A DNA stretch of 64,000 nucleotides from Opitutales bacterium (GCA_018700525.1 JABITN010000045.1:38122-102121); one strand, 5' to 3'. Shown: positions 45,818 to 56,161, numbered from the stretch's first letter. Made by a program: numbers and translations. Notes: a model not told the origin generated them from the sequence alone.

Positions 45818-46288
45818 ATGCCCAATCGACCGAACATCCACACAGCCCAAATCAAAGACGTTCGTTTCGGCGAAAACGTCACTATCGTCGAACCTGTAAA
45901 CCTTTACGGTTGCTCTATCGGAGACGACGCGTTCGTAGGGCCATTCGTCGAGATCCAAGCGGACTCCAAAATCGGCCCAAAAACGCGCGTCCAATCCCAC
46001 ACTTTCATTTGCGAATTCGTCGCTATCGGCAGCGATTGCTTTATCGGCCACGGCGTCATGTTCATCAATGACCGCTTCGAAAACGGAGGCCCAGCGCCTC
46101 GCGACCGCTCCCTCCTAACGCCAACCAAGATCGGCAACCAAGTCTCTATCGGCAGCAACGCCACCATTCTTCCCGTATCGATCTGCGATCGCGTCGTCAT
46201 CGGTGCCGGCGCAGTAGTAACCAAAGACATCGACCAACCCGGAACCTACGCGGGAAATCCCGCGAGAAAACTAAGAGATTTAGACTAG
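45818..46288 (+). CDS. Left-handed beta-helix sugar N-acyltransferase (WbpD/FdtC-like)
   Basis: 156 residues of hexapeptide repeats (FGENVTIVEPVNLYGCSIGDDAFVGPFVEI), the catalytic region QSHTFICEFVAIGSDCFIGHGVMFIND with a conserved histidine, and the GAGAVVTKDIDQPGTYAGNPARKL ending. Such enzymes acetylate amino sugars on nucleotide carriers. The ATG at 45818 is chosen because the upstream 23 codons lack repeats. The aminotransferase gene follows after 49 bases and would supply the amino sugar. Confidence 0.9.
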   Translation: MPNRPNIHTAQIKDVRFGENVTIVEPVNLYGCSIGDDAFVGPFVEIQADSKIGPKTRVQSHTFICEFVAIGSDCFIGHGVMFINDRFENGGPAPRDRSLLTPTKIGNQVSIGSNATILPVSICDRVVIGAGAVVTKDIDQPGTYAGNPARKLRDLD

Positions 46289-46337
46289 CCAAAACACTCG
46301 TAATCCGCTCATTCCATCCATTCGCTAATTTTGGTAA

Positions 46338-47450
46338 ATGAAAGTTCCCTACAATGACCTGCTCGATCAGCACACTCCAATCTTGCCGCAAATCAACACG
46401 GCTATCCAATCGGTTCTGTCCTCCAGCCAATTCATTGGCAACGACGGTAACCCGTTCGTCCAGAAATTCGAATCCGCATTCGCGGCATTCGCCAGAGCCC
46501 AACACTGTATCGGCTGCTCCAACGGCACCGAAGCGATCGAACTTGTCCTGCGGGCATTGGACATCGGTCCAGGCGACGAAGTAATCGTCCCCGCCCAAAC
46601 CTGGATCTCCACCGCGGAAGCCGTTAGCCATGCCGGCGCCCAACCCGTTTTCGCTGACATCGATCCAAAAACCTACACGCTAGATCCAGCCGACCTTCCC
46701 AAACGTCTCACTAGTCGGACCAAAGCGATTATTCCCGTCCACCTCTACGGGCTTCCCGCGGACATGGACCCTATACTCGCATTCGCCCAACAACATTCCC
46801 TAAAAATTATCGAAGACTGCGCCCAAGCCCACGGCGCTCGATACAAAGACCGCCCCGTAGGCACGATGGGCGAAGCAGGAACCTTCAGCTTCTATCCAGG
46901 TAAAAATCTGGGAGCTATCGGCGAAGCCGGAGGCATCGTAACCCAATCGGACGAACTGAAAGAAATCCTCCGATGCCTGCGCGACCATGGGCGATCCGCG
47001 AACTTCAACCACAGCAGAGAAGGCCGAAACGGCCGACTCGACGGAATCCAAGCCGCGGTCCTAGGTATTAAGCTAAAATACCTGCCGCTCTGGACCGAAC
47101 AACGCCAATCCCTCGGAGCCTACTACAGAGAAAAATTAGGCGAAATCGACACGATCTTCCAATCGACACCCTCTGATCGAACTCACGTATATCACGTATT
47201 CTCATCCCAATTCGAAAACCGTGACGCGCTGCGAGCGCACCTCTCGGAGAACGACATCCAAACCGGAGTCCACTACCCGATCGCTCTGCCATTTCTCGAT
47301 GCTTATTCGAAATTTGGATACGATCAGTCCGACTACCCGTTTGCCCACGCCCAAATGAGCAAAGCACTCTCGCTTCCCTTGTTTCCAAACATGACTCGCG
47401 AGCAACTCGATCACGTCGTCGAATGCATCGCTCGGTATCCAAATAAGTAA
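46338..47450 (+). CDS. DegT/DnrJ/EryC1 sugar aminotransferase (WbpE-like)
   Basis: 370-residue PLP enzyme of the sugar aminotransferase family. NDLLDQHTPILPQINTAI at the start, CSNGTEAIELVLRALDIGPGDEVIVPAQTW, IEDCAQAHGARYKDRPVGTMGEAGTFSFYPGKNLGAIGEAGG with the PLP lysine in PGKNLG, and HYPIALPFLDAY near the end. It transfers an amino group to a keto sugar nucleotide; paired with the acyltransferase upstream it forms the core of an acetamido-sugar pathway for surface glycans. Confidence 0.93.
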   Translation: MKVPYNDLLDQHTPILPQINTAIQSVLSSSQFIGNDGNPFVQKFESAFAAFARAQHCIGCSNGTEAIELVLRALDIGPGDEVIVPAQTWISTAEAVSHAGAQPVFADIDPKTYTLDPADLPKRLTSRTKAIIPVHLYGLPADMDPILAFAQQHSLKIIEDCAQAHGARYKDRPVGTMGEAGTFSFYPGKNLGAIGEAGGIVTQSDELKEILRCLRDHGRSANFNHSREGRNGRLDGIQAAVLGIKLKYLPLWTEQRQSLGAYYREKLGEIDTIFQSTPSDRTHVYHVFSSQFENRDALRAHLSENDIQTGVHYPIALPFLDAYSKFGYDQSDYPFAHAQMSKALSLPLFPNMTREQLDHVVECIARYPNK

Positions 47451-47561
47451 AACGCAAGCCAGCGAGCCTGACTCATCCAATATCTTTTGCCGATCGAACA
47501 TCCAAACATTGCATTTCAACGAAAAATGGCCCACCAATTGACAGATTAGCGATCTGCCCAA

Positions 47562-49541
47562 ATGCCGAGAATGGAGATAGACGACCTTAGCCTGACCGAT
47601 TCCCTCAAGGACGAGCTTTCCAAAGCCCAAACGTTGAGCGAGTCTCTGCTCGAATGCTCCAGCGACGGCATCGTCGTACTCAACCGCTTCGGTAACGTTG
47701 AGAACCTAAACCAGGTCGCTCAAAATTTGCTCGGCCGCAACCTCGACGAAACGCTTGAAAAATCGATCAGCGAAATTTTCCACGCCTTCGATCCCGACAC
47801 TGACGAGCTCATAGACCTCGCCTCGGAACGCTTTCGAAATCCGCAGCTCACCTCGACCCGCGCATACCTCGAAAAGCCCGATGGCAGCCGCGTCCTCACC
47901 ACTTTCCAGCTCAAGCCCAATGCCAACCCACTCAAGCCGGAACTCTCTGGGGCTCTGCTCTTCCTCAAGGATGAAAGCCAAAACGAGGCAACCGAAGCGC
48001 AGATCCGACTAATCGCTACCGCCCTGAAAAGCATCGGCGAGGGCGTTATCATCACCGACAATAACTGGGATAAAGGCGACGCTCGTATCCTTTACGTCAA
48101 CGATGGCTTCTCCGAAAACAGCGGCTACACCGAAATGGACGTCGTCGGAAAAGGCATCTCCCTTTTCCACGGAAAGAATACCGATTTCTCCATCATAGAA
48201 GAAATGATCCTCGATATTCGCGAAGGCCGTACAGCCGCAGGCGAAATGGTGGGGTACAAGAAAGATGGCACCGAATTCATAATGGCCTGGAAAGTATTCC
48301 CTGTCCTGGAAGCCGGTGCCGAAATCACCAACTACGTCGTAATCCAACGCGACGTCAGCCAAATCCGGCACCTAGAACAAGACCTCTTCCAATCCCAGAA
48401 GATGGAAGCGGTCGGACGCCTTGCAGGAGGTATCGCCCACGACTTCAACAATATCCTCGCTGTCATCCTCTCCTTCTCCGACCTCATTCTGGAAGCGAAA
48501 AACCCCGAAGACTCCGACATCAAATACCTCAAGGAAATCCGCAAGGCAGCCGAACGGGCCACCGACCTAACCCAACAGTTGCTCTCCTTCAGTCGCCGTA
48601 ACAAAAACCTAAAACCGGAGGTGCTCGACGCGATCAAGGTCACTCGTGACATGCAAAAAATCCTCAGACGCCTCATCCCCGAAAACATTGGATTCGACCT
48701 GCACTTCGCGGAAAACCCGGTCTTTGTAAATCTCAACCGCACAGCACTCGAACAGATCCTCATCAACTTCACCACCAACGCGCGAGACGCCATGCCAGAC
48801 GGCGGCGAGATCGCGCTTTCTATGATCGATTGCGACGCCGAGGAAGCCGCCAAACACCTGCCCGAACATATCGAAGCGCGGCCCTATATGATCCTCAGTT
48901 TCCAGGACAATGGCATGGGCATCGACACCAATACCCAAAAGCACATCTTCGAACCTTTCTTCACGACAAAAGACCAAGGTAAAGGCACCGGGCTCGGACT
49001 CGCCACCGTTTACGGCATTGTAAGCCAAGCCAACGGCCACATCGAAGTCGCCAGCGAAGCAGGCAAAGGCACTCTATTCCGCATCTTTCTGCCAACAGTA
49101 GTATCGAAACCGATAGAGAAAGCCGAGGAAACCGACGAAACACCTCCACGGAATCTCTCTTCCACCGAACGCGAGACCATCCTTGTGGTCGAAGATGACG
49201 AGACGATGTGCGACTGTATATCCGGATTGCTCGTCTATCACAACTATGAGGTCTTCTCGACCAATCTCGCCGAGGACGCGCTCGAATTCTTCGAAGAATC
49301 GGACGCGGATATCAAACTGCTCATTACGGATATTATCCTGCCCAAGATGAGAGGCTCCGAACTCGCAGAGCGACTCGTCGAGGAAAACCCCTCGATGAAG
49401 GTAATCTACATGACCGGATACTCCGACGATGTATTCGCCCAGTTCAATATCCCCGAAGACGCCACCGTCCTCAAAAAACCCTTCTCGCTCAAATCCGCTC
49501 TCACCTCCGTACAACGCCTCCTCCAAGAAGAGGCCAAATAG
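47562..49541 (+). CDS. Hybrid sensor histidine kinase (PAS-PAS-HK-REC)
   Basis: 659 residues, soluble. Two PAS domains (~22-130 and ~145-265; the second reads ITDNNWDKGDARILYVNDGF), a PAC-like segment, the H box GGIAHDFNNILAVILSFSD (His near 290), a HATPase domain with NFTTNARDAMPDGGE, DNGMGI and GKGTGLGLATVYGIV, and a C-terminal receiver with LVVEDDETMCD, LLITDIILPKMRG and YMTGYSD. The type belongs to the large family of cytoplasmic hybrid kinases; the PAS pair may sense redox or small molecules. No response regulator gene is directly adjacent. Confidence 0.93.
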   Translation: MPRMEIDDLSLTDSLKDELSKAQTLSESLLECSSDGIVVLNRFGNVENLNQVAQNLLGRNLDETLEKSISEIFHAFDPDTDELIDLASERFRNPQLTSTRAYLEKPDGSRVLTTFQLKPNANPLKPELSGALLFLKDESQNEATEAQIRLIATALKSIGEGVIITDNNWDKGDARILYVNDGFSENSGYTEMDVVGKGISLFHGKNTDFSIIEEMILDIREGRTAAGEMVGYKKDGTEFIMAWKVFPVLEAGAEITNYVVIQRDVSQIRHLEQDLFQSQKMEAVGRLAGGIAHDFNNILAVILSFSDLILEAKNPEDSDIKYLKEIRKAAERATDLTQQLLSFSRRNKNLKPEVLDAIKVTRDMQKILRRLIPENIGFDLHFAENPVFVNLNRTALEQILINFTTNARDAMPDGGEIALSMIDCDAEEAAKHLPEHIEARPYMILSFQDNGMGIDTNTQKHIFEPFFTTKDQGKGTGLGLATVYGIVSQANGHIEVASEAGKGTLFRIFLPTVVSKPIEKAEETDETPPRNLSSTERETILVVEDDETMCDCISGLLVYHNYEVFSTNLAEDALEFFEESDADIKLLITDIILPKMRGSELAERLVEENPSMKVIYMTGYSDDVFAQFNIPEDATVLKKPFSLKSALTSVQRLLQEEAK

Positions 49542-49877
49542 ATCACCCTAATATCGTCGGGCCTACGCCTTTCATCGTGCCGCGAGAGAAGGTCTTTCTC
49601 ATTCAGTCAGCGAGATGAAAGGAATCAAGATAGCGGCATTTCATCGCCTGAGAAAAGCACGATCTCGCCCCTTCAAGATCCACAAAAATTCGTCAAATCT
49701 ACGTGCCTAAGTATATCCACCTGCCCGCAGATCATCCTACCGGCATTTCACCTCAAGAAAGTTCCCCATGCAGACGATGGAGGGCATTACGAATTAGCAC
49801 CGCCTTTACCGAAAGGTTCACCCCAGTCCCATTCGAGGCTCCCGCGACCGCAGAGGCCCTCGTCGCAAAAAAGACGA
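49542..49877. other. Gap before the broken cheA, no gene assigned
   Basis: About 335 bases. A plus-strand frame at 49703-49891 (62 codons) is open but has no recognisable domain; it may be a decayed 5' part of cheA, as the Hpt fragment begins immediately after. Short ATTTCA/TGAAAT words recur at 49600-49650. No terminator or RNA gene was seen. Confidence 0.45.
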
Positions 49878-51666
49878 TTGCAAGCCGATGAAGACGATCT
49901 CGTGAAAACCTTCTCCGAATTCGATTTAGTGATGGACCTCAACATAGAGGAAAACCAAGAGCTGCTCGTCGAATTTCACACCGAAGCCGTCGACCACCTC
50001 CGTCAAATTGAAGAAGCCGTTCTCGAGCTCGAACAAGATGTCACCAATTGCGACGCCATAAACTCCATGTTCCGCTCATTCCACACAATCAAAGGCGTAG
50101 CGGGCTTTCTAAACCTCATCCCAGTCAACCGACTCGCCCACGAAATCGAATCACTCGTGGACCTCGTCCGCAATGAAGAGCTTAGCGTCTTCACCGGAAT
50201 CATCGATCTCGTCCTCGAAAACAAGGACACCATTACCCAGTAATAGAACAAATCTCCGCCGCTCTCTCCGCTGGAGCCCTTCCAACTTAAGTCATCCCCA
50301 TCAGCCATCACATGGCCCGCGCTCGTTGGACAATGGAAGGACCGGAGCAATACGCCAAGCAAATCGGCCAAGACCCTACGGAGGTCGAAATATTAGAAGA
50401 CGTATCCACTTCGAAAATCTCGAAAGATGCCGAAAGCTCCACTGTACCTACCGCACCAGCCCCCACCCTCCACCGACACGACCAAGACCGCTAAAAAACG
50501 AGCCATCGAAAATGCGTCGATCCGAGTCAATACCTGGAAGCTCGACAACCTAATGGACATGGTCCGCGAATTGGTGATCGTTCAAAGCCAACTCCAGGAG
50601 AGCTCAAAAGAGCACATTAAAGAAAATTCCTCTCTACTGAGAATCATGACTCAGCTCACACGCATCACCCAGGACCTACAACACATGTCCATGGCGCTGC
50701 GAATGATCCCGATCAAACCAACCTTCCAAAAAATGAGCCGTATCGTTCGCGACCTAAGCGCGAAATCCGGCAAGAAAGTCATGTTTGAAGTCTCAGGCGA
50801 TGACACCGAGCTCGATCGTAACGTAGTCGAAGAAATCGGCGATCCTCTCGTCCACATGATTCGCAACTCCCTCGACCACGGACTCGAAGATCCGAGCGAA
50901 AGGGCCCAAACGAACAAAGACGATACCAGTCGCGTCTCTCCCAAAGCCCACCACCAAGGCAGCAGCATTGCTATAGAACTCTCCGATGACGGACGCGGAA
51001 TCGATACGAAAAGAATTTTCAAGAAAGCGGTTGAAAATGGAATCGTTCGCAAAGAAGGTCAACTTTCCAACGAAGAAATCTACAAGCTCATCTTCGCTCC
51101 CGGATTCTCCACTGCTGCGAAAATAACCGATATCTCCGGACGCGGCGTTGGCATGAATGTCGTCAAAAAGAACATCGAAAAGCTGCGTGGAAAAATCGAG
51201 TTCGAATCTGAATTGGGCAAATGCTCCACTTTTCGGATACTGCTTCCACTCACCATGGCTATCATAGATGGACTCATCTTCAAAGTCGAAGCCGATCGTT
51301 TTATCCTTCCAACGGCTTCCGTGAAAGTCGCCCTTGGTCCAGACGAAGGAATGATGACCAAAGCACAAGGCAACCAAGAAGTTCTCAACCTGCGCGGAAA
51401 AGTAATTCCTCTCTTCCGCCTACACGACCACTTTCAAATCCAGGACGCCGTCACCAATCCCACAAAAGCTACTATCATCGTCGTCGAAACTGCAGGTCGC
51501 CCTAGCGGACTACTCGTTGACGATATGATCAGCAAACAGGAAGTCGCCATCAAAAAGCCTCGGTAGCATGATGCAAGGGATACAGGTCGTATCCGGCGGA
51601 GCGATACTTGGCGACGGAAATACCGCCCTTATCCTCGACCCCGTTTCCCTCGTTAGCACTGCCTAA
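49878..51666 (+). pseudogene. cheA: CheA chemotaxis kinase, multiply frameshifted
   Basis: All CheA domains can be followed, but in several frames. Hpt: 49878-50243, with the phospho-His in FRSFHTIKGVAGFLNL, ending at TAA after NKDTITQ. The linker continues one base shifted as IEQISAALSAGALPT, then another TAA. 50427-51566 holds the dimerisation (NTWKLDNLMDMVRELVIVQS), HATPase (MIRNSLDHG, DDGRGID, GRGVGMNVVKKNI) and most of the CheW-like domain (LPLTMAIIDGLIFKV). A shift after SKQEVAIKK near 51557 separates the true end (MMQGIQVVSGGAILGDG...) stopping at 51666. At least three lesions. Confidence 0.92.
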
Positions 51667-51746
51667 TCGTTTTCAATTGATTTGGATACGAACACTGCTC
51701 GGCTCTCCGGAGCCAAGCTTTTCTTTGGTAAACCACGCCCGGCTCC

Positions 51747-52841
51747 TCACCATGTTTCCACCGCTCCCTTGGGAACCTTTATACCCTCCTGCTTAACCCC
51801 GTCGGTAATTGACGAATACTGAGCGCTCGGCCGGTACCTTTCCAATAATTCACCCGAATCATCGCAAAATCGATTCCGCCACTCGATATACTGGGCCAAG
51901 ATCTCCTCGAACTCCTCCAACGATGCGAACCTTACCACGCGATCCTTAAAGAACTTAGATGGCCCAAAGCGCTTGGCATACCACGGAGCGACTTTTCGAA
52001 ACTGAACACATCCACGACCTTCGCCATAAAATTCGATCATTCGGTTCAAATGCGCCCGCATCAAAACGACGCGATCCTCGAATGTCGGATCCGACAGTTG
52101 CTCACCCGTTTCTAAAAAATGCTGCGTTTGCTTGAATATCCATGGATTGTAAAATGCCCCACGCCCAATGCTAACCCCATCGCACTCGGAATCCTCTAAC
52201 ATTATACGAGCCGCTTCCGCAGTCGTCACATCGCCATTGCCGATCACCGGAACCGAGGTTACCGCCCGCTTAACCAATCGAATTCCACCCAAATTAACAC
52301 CTCCTGAAAATCCTTGAGCCCGGGTTCTTCCATGTATGAATATTGCGGATACACCAACATCCTCCAAAGCCATTGCCAAATCAGGAGCAGTAATATTCTG
52401 GTCATCCCAACCTAAACGCATCTTAGCCGTCACTGGGATATCGAGCGCATCGACCATCTCTTTCACCAAAGCCTGAGTAGCGCCGAGATCTTTCATCATC
52501 GACGATCCACTCCCGGTCTTGGTTACCTTCTTCACCGGACAACCCATGTTGATGTCGACCGACTGAGCTCCATGCTCCTGCACCATCAATGCCGCATCGC
52601 GCATCTCTTCCGGTACGCCGCCAAAGAGCTGCACCGACATCGGCTGCTCGCGCGGATCCGTGGCGATCATCTTAAATGCAACCGCCCGTTTCTCGATCAG
52701 CGAGCGTGCATTCACCAAATCCGTCGTCACCAAACCCAACGAACCCAAACCTTTTACCGTTAGACGGAAGGGCAAATTCGTATAGCCCGCCAATGGCGAA
52801 AGAAACAAATTCGATTCTAGCTCTAGATCCCCAATTTTCAT
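51747..52841 (-). CDS. dus: tRNA-dihydrouridine synthase (DusB-like)
   Basis: 364-residue flavoenzyme that reduces uridines in the tRNA D-loop. SNLFLSPLAGYTNLPFRL near the start, the catalytic cysteine in INMGCPVKKVTKTGSGSSMM, AKMRLGWDD, FIHGRTRAQGFSG and VIGNGDVTTAEAA are the family motifs, in TIM-barrel order. The ATG at 52841 (MKIGDLELES) is the family-consistent start. In many bacteria dusB is cotranscribed with fis, but no fis is present here. Confidence 0.94.
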   Translation of the reverse strand: MKIGDLELESNLFLSPLAGYTNLPFRLTVKGLGSLGLVTTDLVNARSLIEKRAVAFKMIATDPREQPMSVQLFGGVPEEMRDAALMVQEHGAQSVDINMGCPVKKVTKTGSGSSMMKDLGATQALVKEMVDALDIPVTAKMRLGWDDQNITAPDLAMALEDVGVSAIFIHGRTRAQGFSGGVNLGGIRLVKRAVTSVPVIGNGDVTTAEAARIMLEDSECDGVSIGRGAFYNPWIFKQTQHFLETGEQLSDPTFEDRVVLMRAHLNRMIEFYGEGRGCVQFRKVAPWYAKRFGPSKFFKDRVVRFASLEEFEEILAQYIEWRNRFCDDSGELLERYRPSAQYSSITDGVKQEGIKVPKGAVETW

Positions 52842-53280
52842 TTTAAGAATAAATATTCGCCCTCCAAGTCCACAGAGGAACACCATGGGATTTCAATCTT
52901 CAAGAAAGAACTTTTAGTCCTGAGGAATGCAGATACCCGATTTACTGAATACCATAGCCCGATGTACTCTTAAAGGCTGCTGAATAAGTCAGCAATTAAC
53001 CAATGCCCGCGTAGGGCTAGCCCTCCTATTCCCACATAATTTAACAGGCTCTTGAGTTGCTTATCCCTTGATCAGTGCCCTACGGGCAAACCTCCGACTC
53101 ACTGAGAGGAGCCGAACCTGCTATGGAGTTCCGCGCTTTATCCAGCGATATGCTCCCAAACGTTTCCAGATCAGTATCCAATCGCGAGTCGCAAGGCCTC
53201 TATTAAACTCGAGAAAGGTTGCGCGAGACGGCGTGGCTTGCGTTCCCAGGCTACGAAAAGCCCTGTGACTGAAAGACTCC
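52842..53280. other. Intergenic region with possible mobile-element scar
   Basis: About 440 bases with no convincing gene; the open frame at 53068-53268 lacks any family resemblance. 52972-53053 starts with AAAGGCTGCTGAATAAG and ends with imperfect inverted sequence (TAATTTAACAGGCTCTT), with a perfect 12-base palindrome AGGGCTAGCCCT in the middle. The end sequence resembles inverted repeats of some IS4/IS5-type elements. This could be a MITE-like remnant. The rest (53060-53280) is unexplained. Confidence 0.35.
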
Positions 53281-54201
53281 CTAGATCTTCACATCGAGCT
53301 TGGCCAAAGCCGTCTTCAACCCCGGATCCATTGGGTGACCATTGTAGAGAACCTTGCCTTCCGGGCCAACCAAGATCATCCGAGGAATCGAATTGATCAT
53401 CAACAATTGACTAAGCGGGCGTTCTGTCGGTTCGATTAGCCAAGGGACGACCTGCATATTATGCTGCTCACGCGTCTGCTTGGCTTTCCCGATCGGATCG
53501 TCCGCATCGGTATTCATAGCGGCAACGAAGATTCCCTGATCAGGGAGCGACTCAGCCTTAGCTCGCAACTCAGGCATCAACTGAATACAAGGTCCGCACC
53601 AACTTGCCCAAAAATCGAGCAGCATAGCCTGATTGCCAGATAACCACTCGCTCAGCGTTCGCGTTTCACCATCAGCGCTCGCAATCTTCAAATCCATCGG
53701 AAGGCGCAAATTCGCCATTGCCGATTCCTGAACTTCCTTCTGGCGAACCTCCGTCATCAGCCGCATCAAACCGAATGCCTCATTGTACTCCGGAGAGTTG
53801 ACGTAAGACTTGACTGCCTCTTTCTCGAACGTCTCGATATCGTTCGCTTCGTAGGCTTGTATCGCCCGTAGAGAAGCGACCATTCCGATCAACTGGCGAG
53901 CCGAGTGAAACGGCTTATCCATTCCGAATTCCAATGAATCGATCGCCGATTCTAATTTGCCTAGATTCTCATACAAGCTAGGCATATTACCCGTCGAAAG
54001 GTAGTTGAGCGTCATGGCCTCTACCAAAAACGCTTCAGCGACTCCAGCGTCCTTCGCCGCCGTATAGGCGTCTTCAAATGATTTTTCCGCATCACGGGCA
54101 GCTTCGTAAAGAACTTCCTTGGCAGCGTCCACATCCGCTAACGCTACGCTAAACCATCCCAATGCCCCTGCGATAAGGCCTATACGCAAAATGAACTTCA
54201 T
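53281..54201 (-). CDS. Periplasmic TlpA/ResA-like thioredoxin with helical N-terminal domain
   Basis: 306 residues. A signal peptide (MKFILRIGLIAGALGWFSVALA), a helical region to about residue 160, then a thioredoxin fold with LLDFWASWCGPCIQLMPELR and the cis-proline in INSIPRMILVGPEGKVLY. The WCGPC active site indicates a disulfide reductase or cytochrome c maturation-type role in the periplasm. The N-terminal half has no recognised motif. No ccm genes are adjacent. Confidence 0.9.
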   Translation of the reverse strand: MKFILRIGLIAGALGWFSVALADVDAAKEVLYEAARDAEKSFEDAYTAAKDAGVAEAFLVEAMTLNYLSTGNMPSLYENLGKLESAIDSLEFGMDKPFHSARQLIGMVASLRAIQAYEANDIETFEKEAVKSYVNSPEYNEAFGLMRLMTEVRQKEVQESAMANLRLPMDLKIASADGETRTLSEWLSGNQAMLLDFWASWCGPCIQLMPELRAKAESLPDQGIFVAAMNTDADDPIGKAKQTREQHNMQVVPWLIEPTERPLSQLLMINSIPRMILVGPEGKVLYNGHPMDPGLKTALAKLDVKI

Positions 54202-54301
54202 ACTTCAAATACGACCCACGGCGACCCTTGCATGCAAGACGATTCGCACATAACTACGTTTCGTCCTTTCTAAAAAACACTTCATCATCCACATTTCCGA
54301 A

Positions 54302-56161
54302 ATGCCTGTTATGAACCCAATGGATGCTGCGCGAGACGTTCTTAAACGTTACTTCGGCCACGACCAGTTTCGCACGCTCCAAGAAGAAATAATCTCCGAA
54401 TCCTTGGCGGGTAAGGACGTCTTCGCTCTGCTTCCCACAGGAGGCGGCAAATCTCTCTGCTACCAGCTCCCCGCATTGCTCGGCAAAGGCATCACTGTCG
54501 TCATCTCCCCGCTCATCGCCTTGATGAAAGACCAGGTCGATGGACTTGAAGCCAATGGTATTCACGCGACCTACCTCAATTCATCGCTCAACAAAACCGA
54601 AGCCCGGAAACGCTATGCCAAGCTCTTCGCCGGCGAATACACAATCCTCTACGTCGCTCCAGAACGACTCATGCTTTCCGGTTTTCTTGACGATCTCAAA
54701 AAATGGAACGTCACCCGGTTCGCAGTCGACGAAGCCCACTGCATCAGCGAATGGGGTCACGACTTCCGCCCCGAATACCGCCAACTCTCCAATCTACGAC
54801 GCCTTTTCCCCGACCTTCCATTTATGGCGCTTACCGCCACCGCAACGGATCGCGTTCGAAGCGACATCCTGACCCAGCTTCGCCTCAAAAACCCGAAATC
54901 GTTCGTCGCCAGCTTCAACCGACCCAACCTAGCCTACCGAATCGAGAACAAACAGGCCGTTTTCCAGCAAATTCTCCGCTTCATCCAAAGTAAACCTTTC
55001 GAAAGCGGCATCGTCTACTGCTATTCCCGTAAAGCGACCGAAACACTCGCCGACCGCCTCCGCCAAAACGGCATCGAGGCCCTAGCTTATCACGCAGGCA
55101 TGACTCCGCTCAAGCGAGCCGAAAATCAAGACGCCTTCATTCGCGATGAGGTCAAAGTCATCTGCGCCACCGTGGCCTTCGGTATGGGAATCGACAAGCC
55201 AAACGTCCGCTACGTCATTCACCAGGATATACCCAAGAACATCGAAGGCTACTATCAGGAAACAGGCCGCGCCGGACGGGACGGCCTCCCCGCCGACTGC
55301 ATTCTCTACTTCAGCGCTGGCGACGTAGCCAAGCAGCTCCAGTTCATCGCCGACAAAAGCAATGCCCAGGAACGTGACGTAGCCAAACAGCAACTACGTC
55401 AAATGGTCCACTACTCGGAATCCTCCGAATGCCGGCGCCGCGTCCTGCTCGGCTACTTCTCCGAAACCTGGACCCAGCCGAACTGCGGCAACTGCGACAA
55501 TTGCCAAAACCCGAAGGAAACATTCGACGGTACGCTGCCCGCTCAGAAATTCATGTCCTGCATATTTCGCGTTCGACAAGGCAGCGGATTCAGCGTCGGC
55601 ATCAACCACATAGTCGACGTCCTACTCGGCAGCCGAAACGAAAAAGTCATCAAATGGGGACACGACCAACTCTCCACCTACGATATTGGCCAAGAATACC
55701 GGCGCCCTGAATGGCAGATCATCGGACGAGAACTCATTCGCAAGGGATACATCAATCAAAACGCCGAGAACCACAGCGTCCTCGAACTCACCCCAAAAGG
55801 CAAAAGCGCCCTTCGAGAACGCGAACCTATCGAGCTCACTCGCCCGAGCGTACCCAAAGAGCGAGCACAACGGATTCGTCCACCAGCAACCGGCGGCATC
55901 GACTGCAATGAAGAGCTCTTCGCCATCCTCCGAACTCTGCGTAAGGAACTCGCCTCCGAACAAGGCGTCCCTCCCTACATCATTTTCTCCGATGTTACCC
56001 TTCGCGAAATGGCCCGCGACTACCCGACCAACGAAGACCAGCTTTCCGATATCAGCGGTGTAGGCATGAAGAAACTCGAGCAATACGGCGAAACGTTCAT
56101 CGACGCCATCGAGGAATACCTCGACGCCCACCCCGAAGCTGGTCTCCACTATAACGCATAG
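54302..56161 (+). CDS. recQ: ATP-dependent DNA helicase RecQ
   Basis: 619 residues, full RecQ architecture: helicase with LLPTGGGKSLCYQLPALL, VDEAHCISEWGHDFRPEY and ETGRAGRDGLPADC; zinc-binding RQC region with CRRRVLLGYF and CGNCDNC; winged helix; and a C-terminal HRDC domain (DVTLREMARDYPTNEDQL). It acts in recombination and restart of damaged forks. It is 77 bases upstream of a photolyase gene, forming a small DNA-repair pair. Confidence 0.97.
   Translation: MPVMNPMDAARDVLKRYFGHDQFRTLQEEIISESLAGKDVFALLPTGGGKSLCYQLPALLGKGITVVISPLIALMKDQVDGLEANGIHATYLNSSLNKTEARKRYAKLFAGEYTILYVAPERLMLSGFLDDLKKWNVTRFAVDEAHCISEWGHDFRPEYRQLSNLRRLFPDLPFMALTATATDRVRSDILTQLRLKNPKSFVASFNRPNLAYRIENKQAVFQQILRFIQSKPFESGIVYCYSRKATETLADRLRQNGIEALAYHAGMTPLKRAENQDAFIRDEVKVICATVAFGMGIDKPNVRYVIHQDIPKNIEGYYQETGRAGRDGLPADCILYFSAGDVAKQLQFIADKSNAQERDVAKQQLRQMVHYSESSECRRRVLLGYFSETWTQPNCGNCDNCQNPKETFDGTLPAQKFMSCIFRVRQGSGFSVGINHIVDVLLGSRNEKVIKWGHDQLSTYDIGQEYRRPEWQIIGRELIRKGYINQNAENHSVLELTPKGKSALREREPIELTRPSVPKERAQRIRPPATGGIDCNEELFAILRTLRKELASEQGVPPYIIFSDVTLREMARDYPTNEDQLSDISGVGMKKLEQYGETFIDAIEEYLDAHPEAGLHYNA

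Noticed and set aside
53068..53268. 66-codon plus-strand frame in the dus-thioredoxin gap
   Set aside because: No signal, motif or coding bias; basic and Arg/Ser-rich as in random GC-rich frames.
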